A DNA stretch of 21,964 bases, from the NCBI GenBank assembly GCA_023399295.1, contig JAEWQF010000001.1:1-21964 (forward strand), given 5' to 3'. Below are positions 7,467-15,857 of the stretch, one piece after another; position 1 is the stretch's first letter; every line of letters begins with the position of its first letter. The notes beneath the pieces were generated by a model. It was not told the origin of the DNA, searched no databases, and was given only the letters and a program-made list of their open reading frames with translations. Both the position numbers and the translations under genes were made by a program. This DNA is from Bacteroidota bacterium. GTDB lineage: Bacteria > Bacteroidota > Bacteroidia > Bacteroidales > Dysgonomonadaceae.

Positions 7467-8864
7467 ATGAAATACAGAATTGAAAAAGATACCCTGGGCG
7501 AGGTGCAGGTACCGGACGACAAGCTCTGGGGTCCACAGACAGAGCGATCAAGAAACAACTTCCGCATCGGTGCACCGGCATCCATGCCTCTGGAGATCAT
7601 CCGCGGCTTCGCTTATCTGAAGAAGGGGGCTGCCTACGCCAACCATGAGCTGGGAATGCTCACCAGGGAGAAGCGCGACCTGATCGCACGGGTGTGTGAC
7701 GAGATCCTGGAGGGGCAGCACGACGACCAGTTCCCGCTGGTGATCTGGCAGACCGGATCGGGTACACAAAGCAACATGAACGTGAACGAGGTGATTGCCA
7801 ACCGTGCCCACCAACTGGCAGGCAAAAGAGTGGGGGAGGGAGAGAAGACACTGCAACCCAACGATGAGGTGAACCGGTCGCAATCCTCCAACGACACCTT
7901 CCCCACAGCGATGCACATCGCCGGATACAGGATGATCGCCGAGGTGACCCTTCCGGGGTTGCGCCGACTGCAGCAGACACTGGCTGCAAAGGCGGAGGCG
8001 ATGGCCGAGGTGGTGAAGATCGGACGCACCCACCTGATGGATGCCACCCCGCTTACTTTGGGACAGGAGTTCAGCGGTTATGCCGCACAGATTGCCTACG
8101 GCATCAGGGCCGTGGAGCAGACCCTGCCACACCTCTCCGAGCTGGCACTGGGTGGTACCGCCGTTGGCACGGGGCTCAACAGCCCGCGTGGTTACGATGA
8201 GGCCGCTGCCCGCTACATTGCCGCTTTCACCGGACTCCCCTTCGTCACTGCACCCAACAAGTTCGAGGCGCTGGCAGCCCACGATGCCATCGTGGAGACA
8301 CACGGGGCACTGAAGCAGGTGGCTGTAGCACTCAACAAGATCGCCAACGACATCCGCCTGTTGGCATCCGGTCCCCGCAGCGGTATCGGCGAGATCATCA
8401 TCCCCGCCAACGAGCCGGGTTCCTCCATCATGCCGGGAAAGGTGAACCCCACGCAGGCAGAGGCACTCACCATGGTCTGTGCACGCGTGATCGGCAACGA
8501 TACAACCATCGCCGTGGGCGGCATGCAGGGCCACTTCGAGCTGAACGTCTTCAAGCCCCTGATGGCGGCCGCCTTCCTGGAGAGCGCCCGACTGCTGGGT
8601 GATGCTGCCCGCTCGTTCGAGCAGCACTGTGCTTCCGGTATCGAGCCCAACATGGCGCGCATCCGGGAGCTGCTTGATAACTCGCTGATGCTGGTCACGG
8701 CACTCAACCCCCACATCGGCTACTACAAGGCGGCCGAGATCGCCAATGCAGCCCACCACAATGGCACCACGCTGAAGGAGGAGGCGGTGCGGCTTGGCTA
8801 TGTGACGGCTGAGCAGTTCGACCGCTGGGTGCGACCCGACGAGATGACCCATCCCCGGGAGTAG
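7467..8864 (+). CDS. fumC: Fumarate hydratase class II
   Basis: The 465-residue protein is the iron-independent, oxygen-tolerant fumarase of the aspartase/fumarase superfamily, which interconverts fumarate and L-malate as a cytoplasmic homotetramer. Diagnostic blocks are visible in order: SGTQSNMNVNEVIANRA, SSNDTFPTAMHIA, GRTHLMDATPLTLGQE, and the superfamily signature GSSIMPGKVNPTQ (318-330), whose flexible loop carries the catalytic serine. Length equals that of typical FumC (about 465). Start choice is simple: MKYRIEKDTLGEVQVP is the standard FumC N-terminus. Close relatives include aspartate ammonia-lyase, but the motif spellings and length favour fumarase. It is followed 176 bases later by a class I fumarase. 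Confidence 0.95.
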   Translation: MKYRIEKDTLGEVQVPDDKLWGPQTERSRNNFRIGAPASMPLEIIRGFAYLKKGAAYANHELGMLTREKRDLIARVCDEILEGQHDDQFPLVIWQTGSGTQSNMNVNEVIANRAHQLAGKRVGEGEKTLQPNDEVNRSQSSNDTFPTAMHIAGYRMIAEVTLPGLRRLQQTLAAKAEAMAEVVKIGRTHLMDATPLTLGQEFSGYAAQIAYGIRAVEQTLPHLSELALGGTAVGTGLNSPRGYDEAAARYIAAFTGLPFVTAPNKFEALAAHDAIVETHGALKQVAVALNKIANDIRLLASGPRSGIGEIIIPANEPGSSIMPGKVNPTQAEALTMVCARVIGNDTTIAVGGMQGHFELNVFKPLMAAAFLESARLLGDAARSFEQHCASGIEPNMARIRELLDNSLMLVTALNPHIGYYKAAEIANAAHHNGTTLKEEAVRLGYVTAEQFDRWVRPDEMTHPRE

Positions 8865-8888
8865 TATAGGGGTCGCGCAGGGAGAAAA

Positions 8889-8906
8889 GGTTGCACAACG
8901 GCAACC
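8889..8906 (+). repeat. Small perfect inverted repeat after fumC
   Basis: GGTTGC (8889-8894) and GCAACC (8901-8906) flank a 6-base loop, 25 bases past the fumC stop. It has no T-tract, so on its own it is not a terminator; it could stabilise the 3' end of the transcript. Confidence 0.35.
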
Positions 8907-8942
8907 GGGGACACTCTGAAATTATAAATTGTTGACATTGTT

Positions 8943-8975
8943 AGCTTCCCTTCGGTTTTCGGGAGCCGTTTTTTC
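8943..8975 (+). terminator. Probable intrinsic terminator of fumC
   Basis: GCT(T)CCC at 8944-8950 pairs with GGGAGC at 8961-8966 with one bulged T, around a 10-base loop. A run of six T's follows at 8969-8974. The stem is short, so strength is moderate. The -7 box of the next gene starts only 13 bases after the stem. Confidence 0.5.
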
Positions 8976-8979
8976 TTTG

Positions 8980-8987
8980 TATTTTTG
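8980..8987 (+). promoter_or_regulatory. -7 box (TATTTTTG) for the class I fumarase
   Basis: TATTTTTG fits TAnnTTTG. A TTTT at 8956-8959, 20 bases upstream, is a near-match to the -33 TTTG and falls inside the loop of the preceding terminator hairpin. The ATG is at 9041, giving a leader of about 45 bases. This indicates that the second fumarase is transcribed independently of fumC. Confidence 0.55.
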
Positions 8988-9040
8988 TCTCTTTATGTGA
9001 AATACAAAACCAAAACAGATAAAACAGACACAATTCATCT

Positions 9041-10681
9041 ATGGCAACAAAACCTTTCAGGTTCCAGGCTTCTTTCCCCATGTCGGAAGAGAAGACGGAG
9101 TATTACCGCCTCACGAGCGAGCATGTATCGGTTTCACAATTTGAAGGCAAAGAGATTCTCAAAGTGTCGCCTGAGGGGCTGACACTGATGGCACAGGCTG
9201 CCTTCCGCGACGTGCAGTTCCTGCTTCGCCCCGATCACCAGGAGCAGGTGGCACAGATTCTCTCCGACCCGGAGGCGAGTGAGAACGACAAGTATGTGGC
9301 ACTCACCTTTCTGCGCAACGCCGAGATCTCGGCCAAGGGAATCCTTCCCTTTTGCCAGGATACCGGCACCGCCATCATCATGGGCAAGAAGGGACAGCGC
9401 GTCTGGACCGACGGCAACGACGAGGAGGCGCTCTCACGCGGTGTTTACAACACCTATGTGAATGAGAACCTGCGCTACTCGCAGAATGCTCCCCTCAACA
9501 TGTACGACGAGGTGAACACCGGTACCAACCTGCCGGCGCAGATCGATCTCTACGCCACCGAAGGCGATGAGTACAAGTTCCTCTGCATCGCCAAGGGGGG
9601 CGGCTCGGCCAACAAGACCTACCTCTACCAGGAGACCAAGGCGTTGCTCACCCCGGGTCGGTTGGAAGAGTACCTCATTGAGAAGATGAAGTCGCTCGGC
9701 ACGGCTGCCTGCCCGCCCTACCACCTGGCGTTCGTCATCGGCGGCACCTCCGCCGAGGCCAACCTGAAGACGGTGAAGCTGGCTTCAGCCAAGTATTACG
9801 ACTACCTCCCCACCGAGGGGAACGAGTTGGGACAAGCCTTCCGCGATATCGAGCTGGAAGAGCGACTGAAGAAAGCCTCCGAGGAACTGGGACTGGGTGC
9901 CCAGTTCGGTGGCAAGTACTTCGCCCACGACGTGCGGGTGATCCGCCTGCCGCGCCATGGCGCCTCCTGTCCCGTGGGGATGGGTGTCTCCTGCTCCGCC
10001 GACCGCAACATCAAGGCGAAGATCAATCGCGATGGGATCTGGATCGAGAAGATGGAGGACAATCCGGCACGCCTCATCCCTGAAAGCTACCGCCAGACAG
10101 GCGAAGGGGGTGGCGTGAAGATTGACCTGAACCGTCCCATGGCGGAGATCCTTGCCGAGCTCTCCAGATACCCCGTCTCCACCCGCCTCTCGCTGAACGG
10201 CACCATCATCGTGGGGCGCGACATCGCCCATGCCAAGCTGAAGGAGCGTATCGACCGGGGCGAGGGATTGCCCCAGTACATCAAGGATCACCCCATCTAT
10301 TACGCCGGACCGGCCAAGACCCCCGAAGGATACGCCTCCGGATCGATGGGACCCACCACCGCGGGACGCATGGACTCCTACGTGGATCTGTTCCAGTCGC
10401 ACGGTGGCAGCATGATCATGCTGGCCAAGGGGAATCGCAGCCAGCAGGTGACTGACGCCTGCAAGAAGTATGGCGGCTTCTACCTGGGCAGCATCGGCGG
10501 CCCGGCAGCCATCCTGGCGCAGGAGAGCATCAAGAGCCTTGAGTGCGTAGAGTACCCGGAGCTGGGCATGGAGGCGATCTGGAAGATAGAGGTGGAGGAT
10601 TTCCCCGCATTCATCCTTGTCGATGACAAGGGGAACGATTTTTTTCAGGTTGTGACACAGCCCAACTGCTCGTTCAGTTAA
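9041..10681 (+). CDS. Fumarate hydratase class I, [4Fe-4S] type
   Basis: The 546-residue protein corresponds to E. coli FumA/FumB, the oxygen-sensitive dimeric fumarase that uses one iron of a [4Fe-4S] cluster as Lewis acid. The three cluster ligands fall at the same residue numbers as in E. coli FumA: Cys105 in LPFCQDTGT, Cys224 in TAACPPYH and Cys318 in GVSCSADRN. The N-terminal alpha domain (to about residue 330) is followed by the C-terminal beta domain, with GPTTAGRMDSYVD and SIGGPAAILAQ. Both are present in one chain, so this is the one-subunit form, not the split FumA/FumB-type found in archaea and many Firmicutes. The start at 9041 fits the family length. It is unrelated in sequence to the fumC just upstream and has its own promoter. 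Confidence 0.95.
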   Translation: MATKPFRFQASFPMSEEKTEYYRLTSEHVSVSQFEGKEILKVSPEGLTLMAQAAFRDVQFLLRPDHQEQVAQILSDPEASENDKYVALTFLRNAEISAKGILPFCQDTGTAIIMGKKGQRVWTDGNDEEALSRGVYNTYVNENLRYSQNAPLNMYDEVNTGTNLPAQIDLYATEGDEYKFLCIAKGGGSANKTYLYQETKALLTPGRLEEYLIEKMKSLGTAACPPYHLAFVIGGTSAEANLKTVKLASAKYYDYLPTEGNELGQAFRDIELEERLKKASEELGLGAQFGGKYFAHDVRVIRLPRHGASCPVGMGVSCSADRNIKAKINRDGIWIEKMEDNPARLIPESYRQTGEGGGVKIDLNRPMAEILAELSRYPVSTRLSLNGTIIVGRDIAHAKLKERIDRGEGLPQYIKDHPIYYAGPAKTPEGYASGSMGPTTAGRMDSYVDLFQSHGGSMIMLAKGNRSQQVTDACKKYGGFYLGSIGGPAAILAQESIKSLECVEYPELGMEAIWKIEVEDFPAFILVDDKGNDFFQVVTQPNCSFS

Positions 10682-10696
10682 ATAGCCATCGGCTAT
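10682..10696 (+). repeat. Short hairpin directly after the class I fumarase stop
   Basis: ATAGCC (10682-10687) and GGCTAT (10691-10696) pair perfectly around a 3-base loop, starting one base after the TAA. No T-tract follows, so it is at best a weak terminator or an mRNA end stabiliser. Confidence 0.4.
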
Positions 10697-10725
10697 CAAT
10701 TATCGGCACAATGATAGCTTAACAA

Positions 10726-10774
10726 ACGATTGATAGACCCTGGCCTTGGCAAGTTGCCTGGGTCAATCAATCGT
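10726..10774. repeat. 49-base imperfect palindrome upstream of the GH2 gene
   Basis: The arms at 10726-10744 and 10756-10774 are 19 bases each and match with two mismatches (A/A and T/T). The first bases of each arm read ACGATTGAT when each is read toward the centre. The 11-base centre can itself pair (CTTGGCAAG). There is no T-tract on either side. It lies 43 bases before the GH2 ATG at 10817. Possibilities are a long cruciform or hairpin acting as a bidirectional terminator, a regulator binding site, or a small palindromic repeat element. It appears only once in this window. Confidence 0.65.
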
Positions 10775-10816
10775 ATGCGGGAGAACAATCTAATTATTCT
10801 AAACCAATCCAGAAGG

Positions 10817-13366
10817 ATGAAAAGGACGATTTGTATTTGCATTTCCCTTGTAGCCGGGCTTGTGTTGGCATGGGGGCAGGGCAGGATAGAGGTTACCCTC
10901 GAAGAGGGGTGGCGGTTCACACGTGAGGATGATCCCCGTGCATTGGAGCAAGCCTACGACGACAGTGCCTGGCAACAGGTGCGCGTGCCGCACGACTGGG
11001 CCATCTACGGTCCCTTCGACAAGGAGAACGACATCCATCGCATGGCCATCGTGCAGGATGGACAAACCACCTCCATTGAACACTACGGGCGTACTGGCGG
11101 ACTTCCTTTTACCGGGGTGGGGTGGTACCGTAACCGCTTCACCCTGCCGGATTACACTGCAGGCAAGCGGGTCACCATCCGGTTCGACGGAGCCATGAGC
11201 AATGCGAGTGTCTATGTGAACGGCAAAGAGGCGGGCCACTGGCCCTACGGCTACAACACGTTCTATTTCGATATCACCGACCTGGTGTATGGCAATGGGA
11301 AGGTGAACACCCTGGCGGTACGTCTGGAGAACTTTGAAGAGCAATCGCGATGGTACCCCGGTGCCGGATTGTACAGGAACGTGCACCTGATCACCACAAA
11401 CGAGACACACATTCCGCAATGGGGTACCTACGTGACTACGCCCGAGGTGAAGGAAGATTTTGCCCGTGTGAAGGTGAGGACGAAAGTTCACCGTGGCAAT
11501 GGTTTCACCGATGAGCACTATCTCAAGCTGAAGACATCGATCCTCGATCCCGCCGGCAGGGTGGTGGCCGAGGCGGAAGAGGAGTTCAGCCGCTATGACG
11601 GTGATGAACTGGAACAGACGCTGATCGTGGAGGAGCCGCACTTGTGGGATCTCCTGCATCCCAACCTCTACACTGTGCAGTCGGTACTCTACAAGGGAGA
11701 GAGAAGCGAAACCACTGAAGGGAGTACAACCAGGAAGAGGGAGCACAGTTACGCCGTCGACAGCTACACCACCCCCTTCGGCATCCGCACCATCGAGATC
11801 CGCCCCGACGATGGATTCTACCTCAACGGACGTAAGATCAAATTCCAGGGTGCCTGTCTGCACCACGACCTGGGACCGTTGGGTGCAGCGGTAAACGAGG
11901 CAGCCATCCGCCGCCAGATACGCATCATGCAGGATATGGGCGTCAATGCCATCCGCACCTCGCACAACATGCCGGCACCGGAGTTTGTTCGCATCGCCGA
12001 TGAGATGGGAATGATGCTGATGGTGGAGACCTTCGACGAGTGGGCCAGCGCCAAGGTAAAGAACGGCTACAATCGATATTTTCAGGAATGGGCCGAGAAA
12101 GACCTTGTCAATGTGTTGCATCACTTTCGCAACAATCCGAGTGTGGTGATGTGGTGCATCGGCAATGAGGTGGGAGAGCAAAGTCACAGGCAGGGTGCCA
12201 GATGGGCGCGCTTCCTGCAGGATATCTGTCATCGTGAAGATCCCACCCGTCCTGTCACCAACGGTATGGATCGCGTGGATGATGTCTTCAGCAACCATAT
12301 GGCAGCCATCATGGATGTGGCGGGTTTCAACTACCGTTCGTTCCGTTATCAGGAGGCGTATGACAGGTTGCCACAGCAGATCGTGCTAGGGTCTGAGACC
12401 ACCTCGGCACTGAGTTCACGTGGTGTATACAAGTTCCCGGTTGAGCGCAAGTCGATGGCGATCTACGACGACCACCAGGCCTCATCCTATGACCTGGAGC
12501 ACGCCAGCTGGTCGAACCTGCCGGAAGATGACTTCATCCTGCATGATGATCTGCCCTACACCATCGGTGAGTTCATCTGGACCGGTTTCGACTACCTGGG
12601 CGAGCCCACACCCTATTACAGCCACTGGCCCAGCCACAGTTCCCTCTTTGGGGCGGTGGATCTGGCCGGCATTCCCAAGGACCGCTTTTATCTTTACCGC
12701 AGCCACTGGAACAGGGAGGTGGAGACACTTCACCTGCTGCCCCACTGGAACTGGGAGGGGCGTGAAGGGGAGGTGACACCCCTCTTCGTCTACACCAACC
12801 ATCCCTCCGCTGAGCTGTTTATCAATGGCAAGAGCCAGGGTGTGCGCACGAAGGATCTCACCATCCCGCTCGAAGGAAGCTATAGTAACGAAGCACAGCA
12901 ATCATTGGAGCGGCAGAAGCGCTACCGCCTGATGTGGATGGATACGAAGTATGAACCGGGCACGGTGAAGGTCGTGGCTTATGATGCTGAGGGCAACGTG
13001 GCTGCCACGAAAGAGATACACACCGCTGGCAAGCCGCATCGACTGGTGCTGGAAGCCGACCGCACCGAGATCAGCGCCGACGGCAAGGATCTCTCCTTCA
13101 TCTCCGTCTCGGTTGTCGACCGCCAGGGCAACCCTTGTCCCAACATCAACGAGCTGGTGCGCTTCAACGTGAAGGGGGCAGGCAGCTACCGTGCTGCCGC
13201 CAATGGTGATCCTGCCAGTCTCGATCTGTTCCACCTGCCGCAGATGCATCTTTTCAACGGCAAGCTGGTGGCCATTGTGGAATCATCAAAACTGCCGGGT
13301 ACCCTTACCTTCGAGGCGAAGATGAAAGGTGTGCGCGCAGCATCAGTCGACATTCGGACCAGATAA
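10817..13366 (+). CDS. Secreted glycoside hydrolase family 2 (beta-galactosidase type)
   Basis: The 849-residue exo-glycosidase has a signal peptide (MKRTICICISLVAGLVLAWG). Domains in order: GH2 sugar-binding domain (about 25-190), Ig-like domain (about 200-310), TIM barrel (about 315-610), then a DUF4982-like domain from about 645 and a GH2 C5-type Ig domain from about 748. The acid/base is Glu451 in WCIGNE and the nucleophile is Glu527 in LGSETTSALSSRG; GEFIWTGFDYLGEP follows. This arrangement is typical of Bacteroidota beta-galactosidases acting on plant or host glycans, but beta-glucuronidase or another beta-glycosidase cannot be excluded. An in-frame ATG at 10730 is rejected because it lies within the palindrome and would bury the signal peptide 29 residues in. 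I see no clear TAnnTTTG box in front. Confidence 0.92.
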   Translation: MKRTICICISLVAGLVLAWGQGRIEVTLEEGWRFTREDDPRALEQAYDDSAWQQVRVPHDWAIYGPFDKENDIHRMAIVQDGQTTSIEHYGRTGGLPFTGVGWYRNRFTLPDYTAGKRVTIRFDGAMSNASVYVNGKEAGHWPYGYNTFYFDITDLVYGNGKVNTLAVRLENFEEQSRWYPGAGLYRNVHLITTNETHIPQWGTYVTTPEVKEDFARVKVRTKVHRGNGFTDEHYLKLKTSILDPAGRVVAEAEEEFSRYDGDELEQTLIVEEPHLWDLLHPNLYTVQSVLYKGERSETTEGSTTRKREHSYAVDSYTTPFGIRTIEIRPDDGFYLNGRKIKFQGACLHHDLGPLGAAVNEAAIRRQIRIMQDMGVNAIRTSHNMPAPEFVRIADEMGMMLMVETFDEWASAKVKNGYNRYFQEWAEKDLVNVLHHFRNNPSVVMWCIGNEVGEQSHRQGARWARFLQDICHREDPTRPVTNGMDRVDDVFSNHMAAIMDVAGFNYRSFRYQEAYDRLPQQIVLGSETTSALSSRGVYKFPVERKSMAIYDDHQASSYDLEHASWSNLPEDDFILHDDLPYTIGEFIWTGFDYLGEPTPYYSHWPSHSSLFGAVDLAGIPKDRFYLYRSHWNREVETLHLLPHWNWEGREGEVTPLFVYTNHPSAELFINGKSQGVRTKDLTIPLEGSYSNEAQQSLERQKRYRLMWMDTKYEPGTVKVVAYDAEGNVAATKEIHTAGKPHRLVLEADRTEISADGKDLSFISVSVVDRQGNPCPNINELVRFNVKGAGSYRAAANGDPASLDLFHLPQMHLFNGKLVAIVESSKLPGTLTFEAKMKGVRAASVDIRTR

Positions 13367-13392
13367 GCGACATCCTTTACAGTAAATTGGCG

Positions 13393-13424
13393 AAACGCTC
13401 CATCGATAGGTGGGGCGTTTTGTC
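13393..13424 (+). terminator. Intrinsic terminator of the GH2 gene
   Basis: A 12-bp stem (13393-13404 with 13409-13420, two G-U wobbles) closes a GATA loop and runs into TTTTGTC. It begins 26 bases after the GH2 stop codon and ends next to the downstream -7 box at 13425. It also falls inside the N-terminal extension of the next reading frame, arguing for the later start at 13456. Confidence 0.75.
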
Positions 13425-13432
13425 TATCTTTG
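13425..13432 (+). promoter_or_regulatory. -7 box (TATCTTTG) for the rRNA methyltransferase
   Basis: TATCTTTG lies 23 bases before the ATG at 13456 and 4 bases after the end of the terminator stem. The region where a -33 element would lie is the left arm and loop of the hairpin. Confidence 0.6.
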
Positions 13433-13455
13433 TAGACCAAACAATAACAAGATCG

Positions 13456-14868
13456 ATGGCAAGAAAGAGAAAAGAGCTTCCACTGTTGGAGGGGGTGACG
13501 ATCACCGGGGTGGCTGCCGAAGGGAAGGCAGTGGCGAAAGTGGATGGCATGGCGCTGTTTGTGCCGTTTGCGGCACCGGGTGACCTGGCCGACATACAGG
13601 TCACCCGCAAGAAGAGCAGCTTCGCCGAAGGGCGTGTGGTGCGGTTCCAGAGCCTTTCACCACTGCGGTGCGAACCGTTTTGTCAACACTTCGGTGTCTG
13701 CGGTGGCTGCAAGTGGCAGCACCTCCCTTACGGAGAACAACTGCGCCACAAGCAGCAGCAGGTGGAGGACAACCTGACCCGCATCGGCAAGGTGGAGCTG
13801 CCGGAGATTACCCCCATTCTGGGGGCACCACAGACCACCTTCTATCGCAACAAGATGGAATACACCTTCTCCGACAAGCGATGGCTCACCGAGGAGGAGA
13901 TCCGTTCCGACAGGGAGTTCGGGCAGATGAACGCCCTCGGCTTTCACATCCCCGGCATGTTCGACAAGGTGCTCGACATTGAACAATGCTGGCTGCAGGA
14001 TGACCTTGCCAACCAGATCCGCAACAGTGTCCGCAACTACTGTTTGGAGAATGGCTATAGCTTCTTCGATCTGCGCAACCAGACGGGACTGATGCGCACG
14101 CTGCTGATCCGCAACAGCTCAATTGGTGAGTGGATGGTGATCGTTGTTTTCTTTGAGGATGAGACCGAGAAACGGGAAAAACTGATGGCCTACCTTGCCA
14201 CGACCTTCCCGCAGATCACCTCGCTGCTCTACATCATCAACAGAAAGGCGAACGACACCATCACCGACCAGGATGTGCTGGTCTGGAAGGGACGCGACCA
14301 CATCATCGAGGAGATGGAGGGACTGCAGTTCCGAATCGGTCCCAAGTCATTCTACCAAACCAACAGCGAGCAGGCACATCATCTCTACGAGGTGGCCCGC
14401 AGCTTTGCTCAGCTCACCGGTGAGGAGCGGGTCTATGACCTCTACACCGGTACCGGTACCATCGCCAACTTTGTGGCGCGGAATGCGAAAGAGGTGATTG
14501 GCATTGAGTATGTGGAGGAGGCGATTGCCGATGCGAAGATCAACGCGCAGCTCAACGGCATTGGAAATACGCGATTCTTTGCGGGAGATATGAAGCATGT
14601 GCTCACAGCAACGTTTATTGCGGAGCATAGCCGCCCCGATGTGGTGATCACCGACCCACCCCGTGCTGGAATGCACGACGACGTGGTGCAGGCGATCCTG
14701 CTGGCGGCACCGGAGCGAATCGTCTACGTAAGTTGCAACCCTGCCACGCAGGCGCGCGACCTCAACTTGTTGGATGCGGCTTACCGCGTGACGCGGGTGC
14801 AGCCGGTGGATATGTTTCCACACACCCACCATGTGGAAAACGTGGTGCTGCTGGAGAAGAGGAGGTAA
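13456..14868 (+). CDS. rlmD: 23S rRNA (uracil-5-)-methyltransferase, RlmD/RumA family
   Basis: The 470-residue SAM-dependent enzyme methylates C5 of a uridine in 23S rRNA (U1939 in E. coli RlmD). An N-terminal TRAM RNA-binding domain spans about 8-65. The [4Fe-4S] cluster ligands are Cys76, Cys82 and Cys85 (FGVCGGCKWQ) with Cys178 (IEQCWLQ). Methyltransferase motifs are QTNSEQ (301-306), DLYTGTGTI (328-336) and DPPRAGM (400-406). The catalytic nucleophile is Cys427 in YVSCNP. The frame is open to an ATG at 13387, but that extension contains the upstream terminator and the -7 box, so 13456 is the start. Which uridine it modifies (U747, U1939 or both, as RlmCD does) cannot be told from sequence. 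Confidence 0.92.
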   Translation: MARKRKELPLLEGVTITGVAAEGKAVAKVDGMALFVPFAAPGDLADIQVTRKKSSFAEGRVVRFQSLSPLRCEPFCQHFGVCGGCKWQHLPYGEQLRHKQQQVEDNLTRIGKVELPEITPILGAPQTTFYRNKMEYTFSDKRWLTEEEIRSDREFGQMNALGFHIPGMFDKVLDIEQCWLQDDLANQIRNSVRNYCLENGYSFFDLRNQTGLMRTLLIRNSSIGEWMVIVVFFEDETEKREKLMAYLATTFPQITSLLYIINRKANDTITDQDVLVWKGRDHIIEEMEGLQFRIGPKSFYQTNSEQAHHLYEVARSFAQLTGEERVYDLYTGTGTIANFVARNAKEVIGIEYVEEAIADAKINAQLNGIGNTRFFAGDMKHVLTATFIAEHSRPDVVITDPPRAGMHDDVVQAILLAAPERIVYVSCNPATQARDLNLLDAAYRVTRVQPVDMFPHTHHVENVVLLEKRR

Positions 14869-14913
14869 GCCCTCCCACCGACAGAAGTGCGATCATTGTT
14901 TCCGGAATGCAGG

Positions 14914-15822
14914 TTAGCGTACCGGCTCCACTGTGTAGCCCAGCTTGCGCAGTCCCTCGATCAGCCCTACCTCACCCGGCAGATGGAGACACCCTACAGC
15001 AATGAAAGAAGATTGCTCCGCCATGATTGCCGGTAGCTTCTCCAGCCACTTTGCGTTACGGTCGGCGTTCAATGCTTCCTTCTCCTCCTTGGTCGAGGGA
15101 CAGGGATCATCGGGATCTACTTCCGTGTATAGGGCCCAGAGTGCATCCAGATCCTGTCCGTGGTAGGCCTTTTGCAACTTATCCATCTGTTCCTTCAATG
15201 TCTCCGGATTGTTGATCATGCAGGCCAGTAACTCTGCCTGTCTTTCAATCGATTGCATCTCAAGCAGCACCTTTATCTGGTCGTCGGTGTTCTCCAGACC
15301 CATCACAGGACGGTTGCGTTTCAACGCCTCTTCCTGGAAATACTGGTCGAGTCCTATCCCGCCGGAGAGTGAGGGGTAGTAACGCTGGTAAAGTGTTACC
15401 GAGATCAGATTGTGTAACATCGCCGGTCGCAGCCTGCCCAGTTGGGCGAGACCCATCCCCATCAGGCTGGTAAGCGTGCTGTCGAGTTTAGCCCGATCCG
15501 CTTCACTGATCAGCGACTCATAGGTTGTTCCCTGGGGCATCATCGCCTTGCCCATGATCTCCATCTGCAACTGCTGCATGTGGCTCAAATCGAGCTCACC
15601 CACCGTCTGTGCGCTGTGCTCAAATGCATCGTGGATACCGGGGATGCTGTCGAGGAAAGTGAGAGGCACCAGATGGTGCGTGCCGAAGAGGTAGGAGGAG
15701 TTCTCCAGGCCGTTACCGGAGATTTTCCAAAGTAGCGCGTTGTTGTTGCCTTTGGTTGGATTGCTGCAGGATAAAAGCAGCAAAAGCACCGTGAAGGTGC
15801 TGAAAACTTTTTTTAGATTCAT
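14914..15822 (-). CDS. TraB/GumN family lipoprotein (putative TIKI-like metalloprotease)
   Basis: The 302-residue protein has a lipoprotein signal peptide ending in LLLLLSC, with acylated Cys19. Family landmarks are the N-terminal GTHH (47-50), Glu177 in GLENTD, and C-terminal VGCLHLPGEVGLI with His280; these GxxH and Glu positions correspond to the proposed metal site of TIKI/TraB/GumN proteins. Proteolytic activity is known for animal TIKI; for bacterial GumN-like proteins it is inferred. It sits last in the minus-strand run ferritin, small membrane protein, this gene, 35 bases after the second stop. Downstream it converges on the methyltransferase gene, leaving a 45-base gap with no terminator I can recognise. 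The substrate is unknown. Confidence 0.85.
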   Translation of the reverse strand: MNLKKVFSTFTVLLLLLSCSNPTKGNNNALLWKISGNGLENSSYLFGTHHLVPLTFLDSIPGIHDAFEHSAQTVGELDLSHMQQLQMEIMGKAMMPQGTTYESLISEADRAKLDSTLTSLMGMGLAQLGRLRPAMLHNLISVTLYQRYYPSLSGGIGLDQYFQEEALKRNRPVMGLENTDDQIKVLLEMQSIERQAELLACMINNPETLKEQMDKLQKAYHGQDLDALWALYTEVDPDDPCPSTKEEKEALNADRNAKWLEKLPAIMAEQSSFIAVGCLHLPGEVGLIEGLRKLGYTVEPVR

Positions 15823-15857
15823 TGGTTTTTGATTTTTTTAGTTTGTAGCTTCCCGTA

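Noticed and set aside
7312..7467. Fur or other metal-regulator box between feoAB and fumC
   Set aside because: The 155-base gap is AT-rich and contains two divergent -7 boxes, but I found no inverted repeat good enough to call an operator.
7548..8852. 434-codon open frame on the minus strand opposite fumC
   Set aside because: It lies entirely within a clear fumC gene. High GC at third positions removes stop codons from the opposite strand. The translation is low-complexity and resembles no family. The same applies to minus-strand frames at 3361-4530 and 10799-12298.
10730..10816. Upstream in-frame ATG extending the GH2 protein by 29 residues
   Set aside because: The extension is encoded by the palindrome and would displace the signal peptide from the N-terminus; ATG at 10817 gives a textbook signal sequence.
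13387..13455. Upstream ATG for the rRNA methyltransferase
   Set aside because: The extension is made of a terminator hairpin and the -7 box; the family N-terminus fits ATG at 13456.
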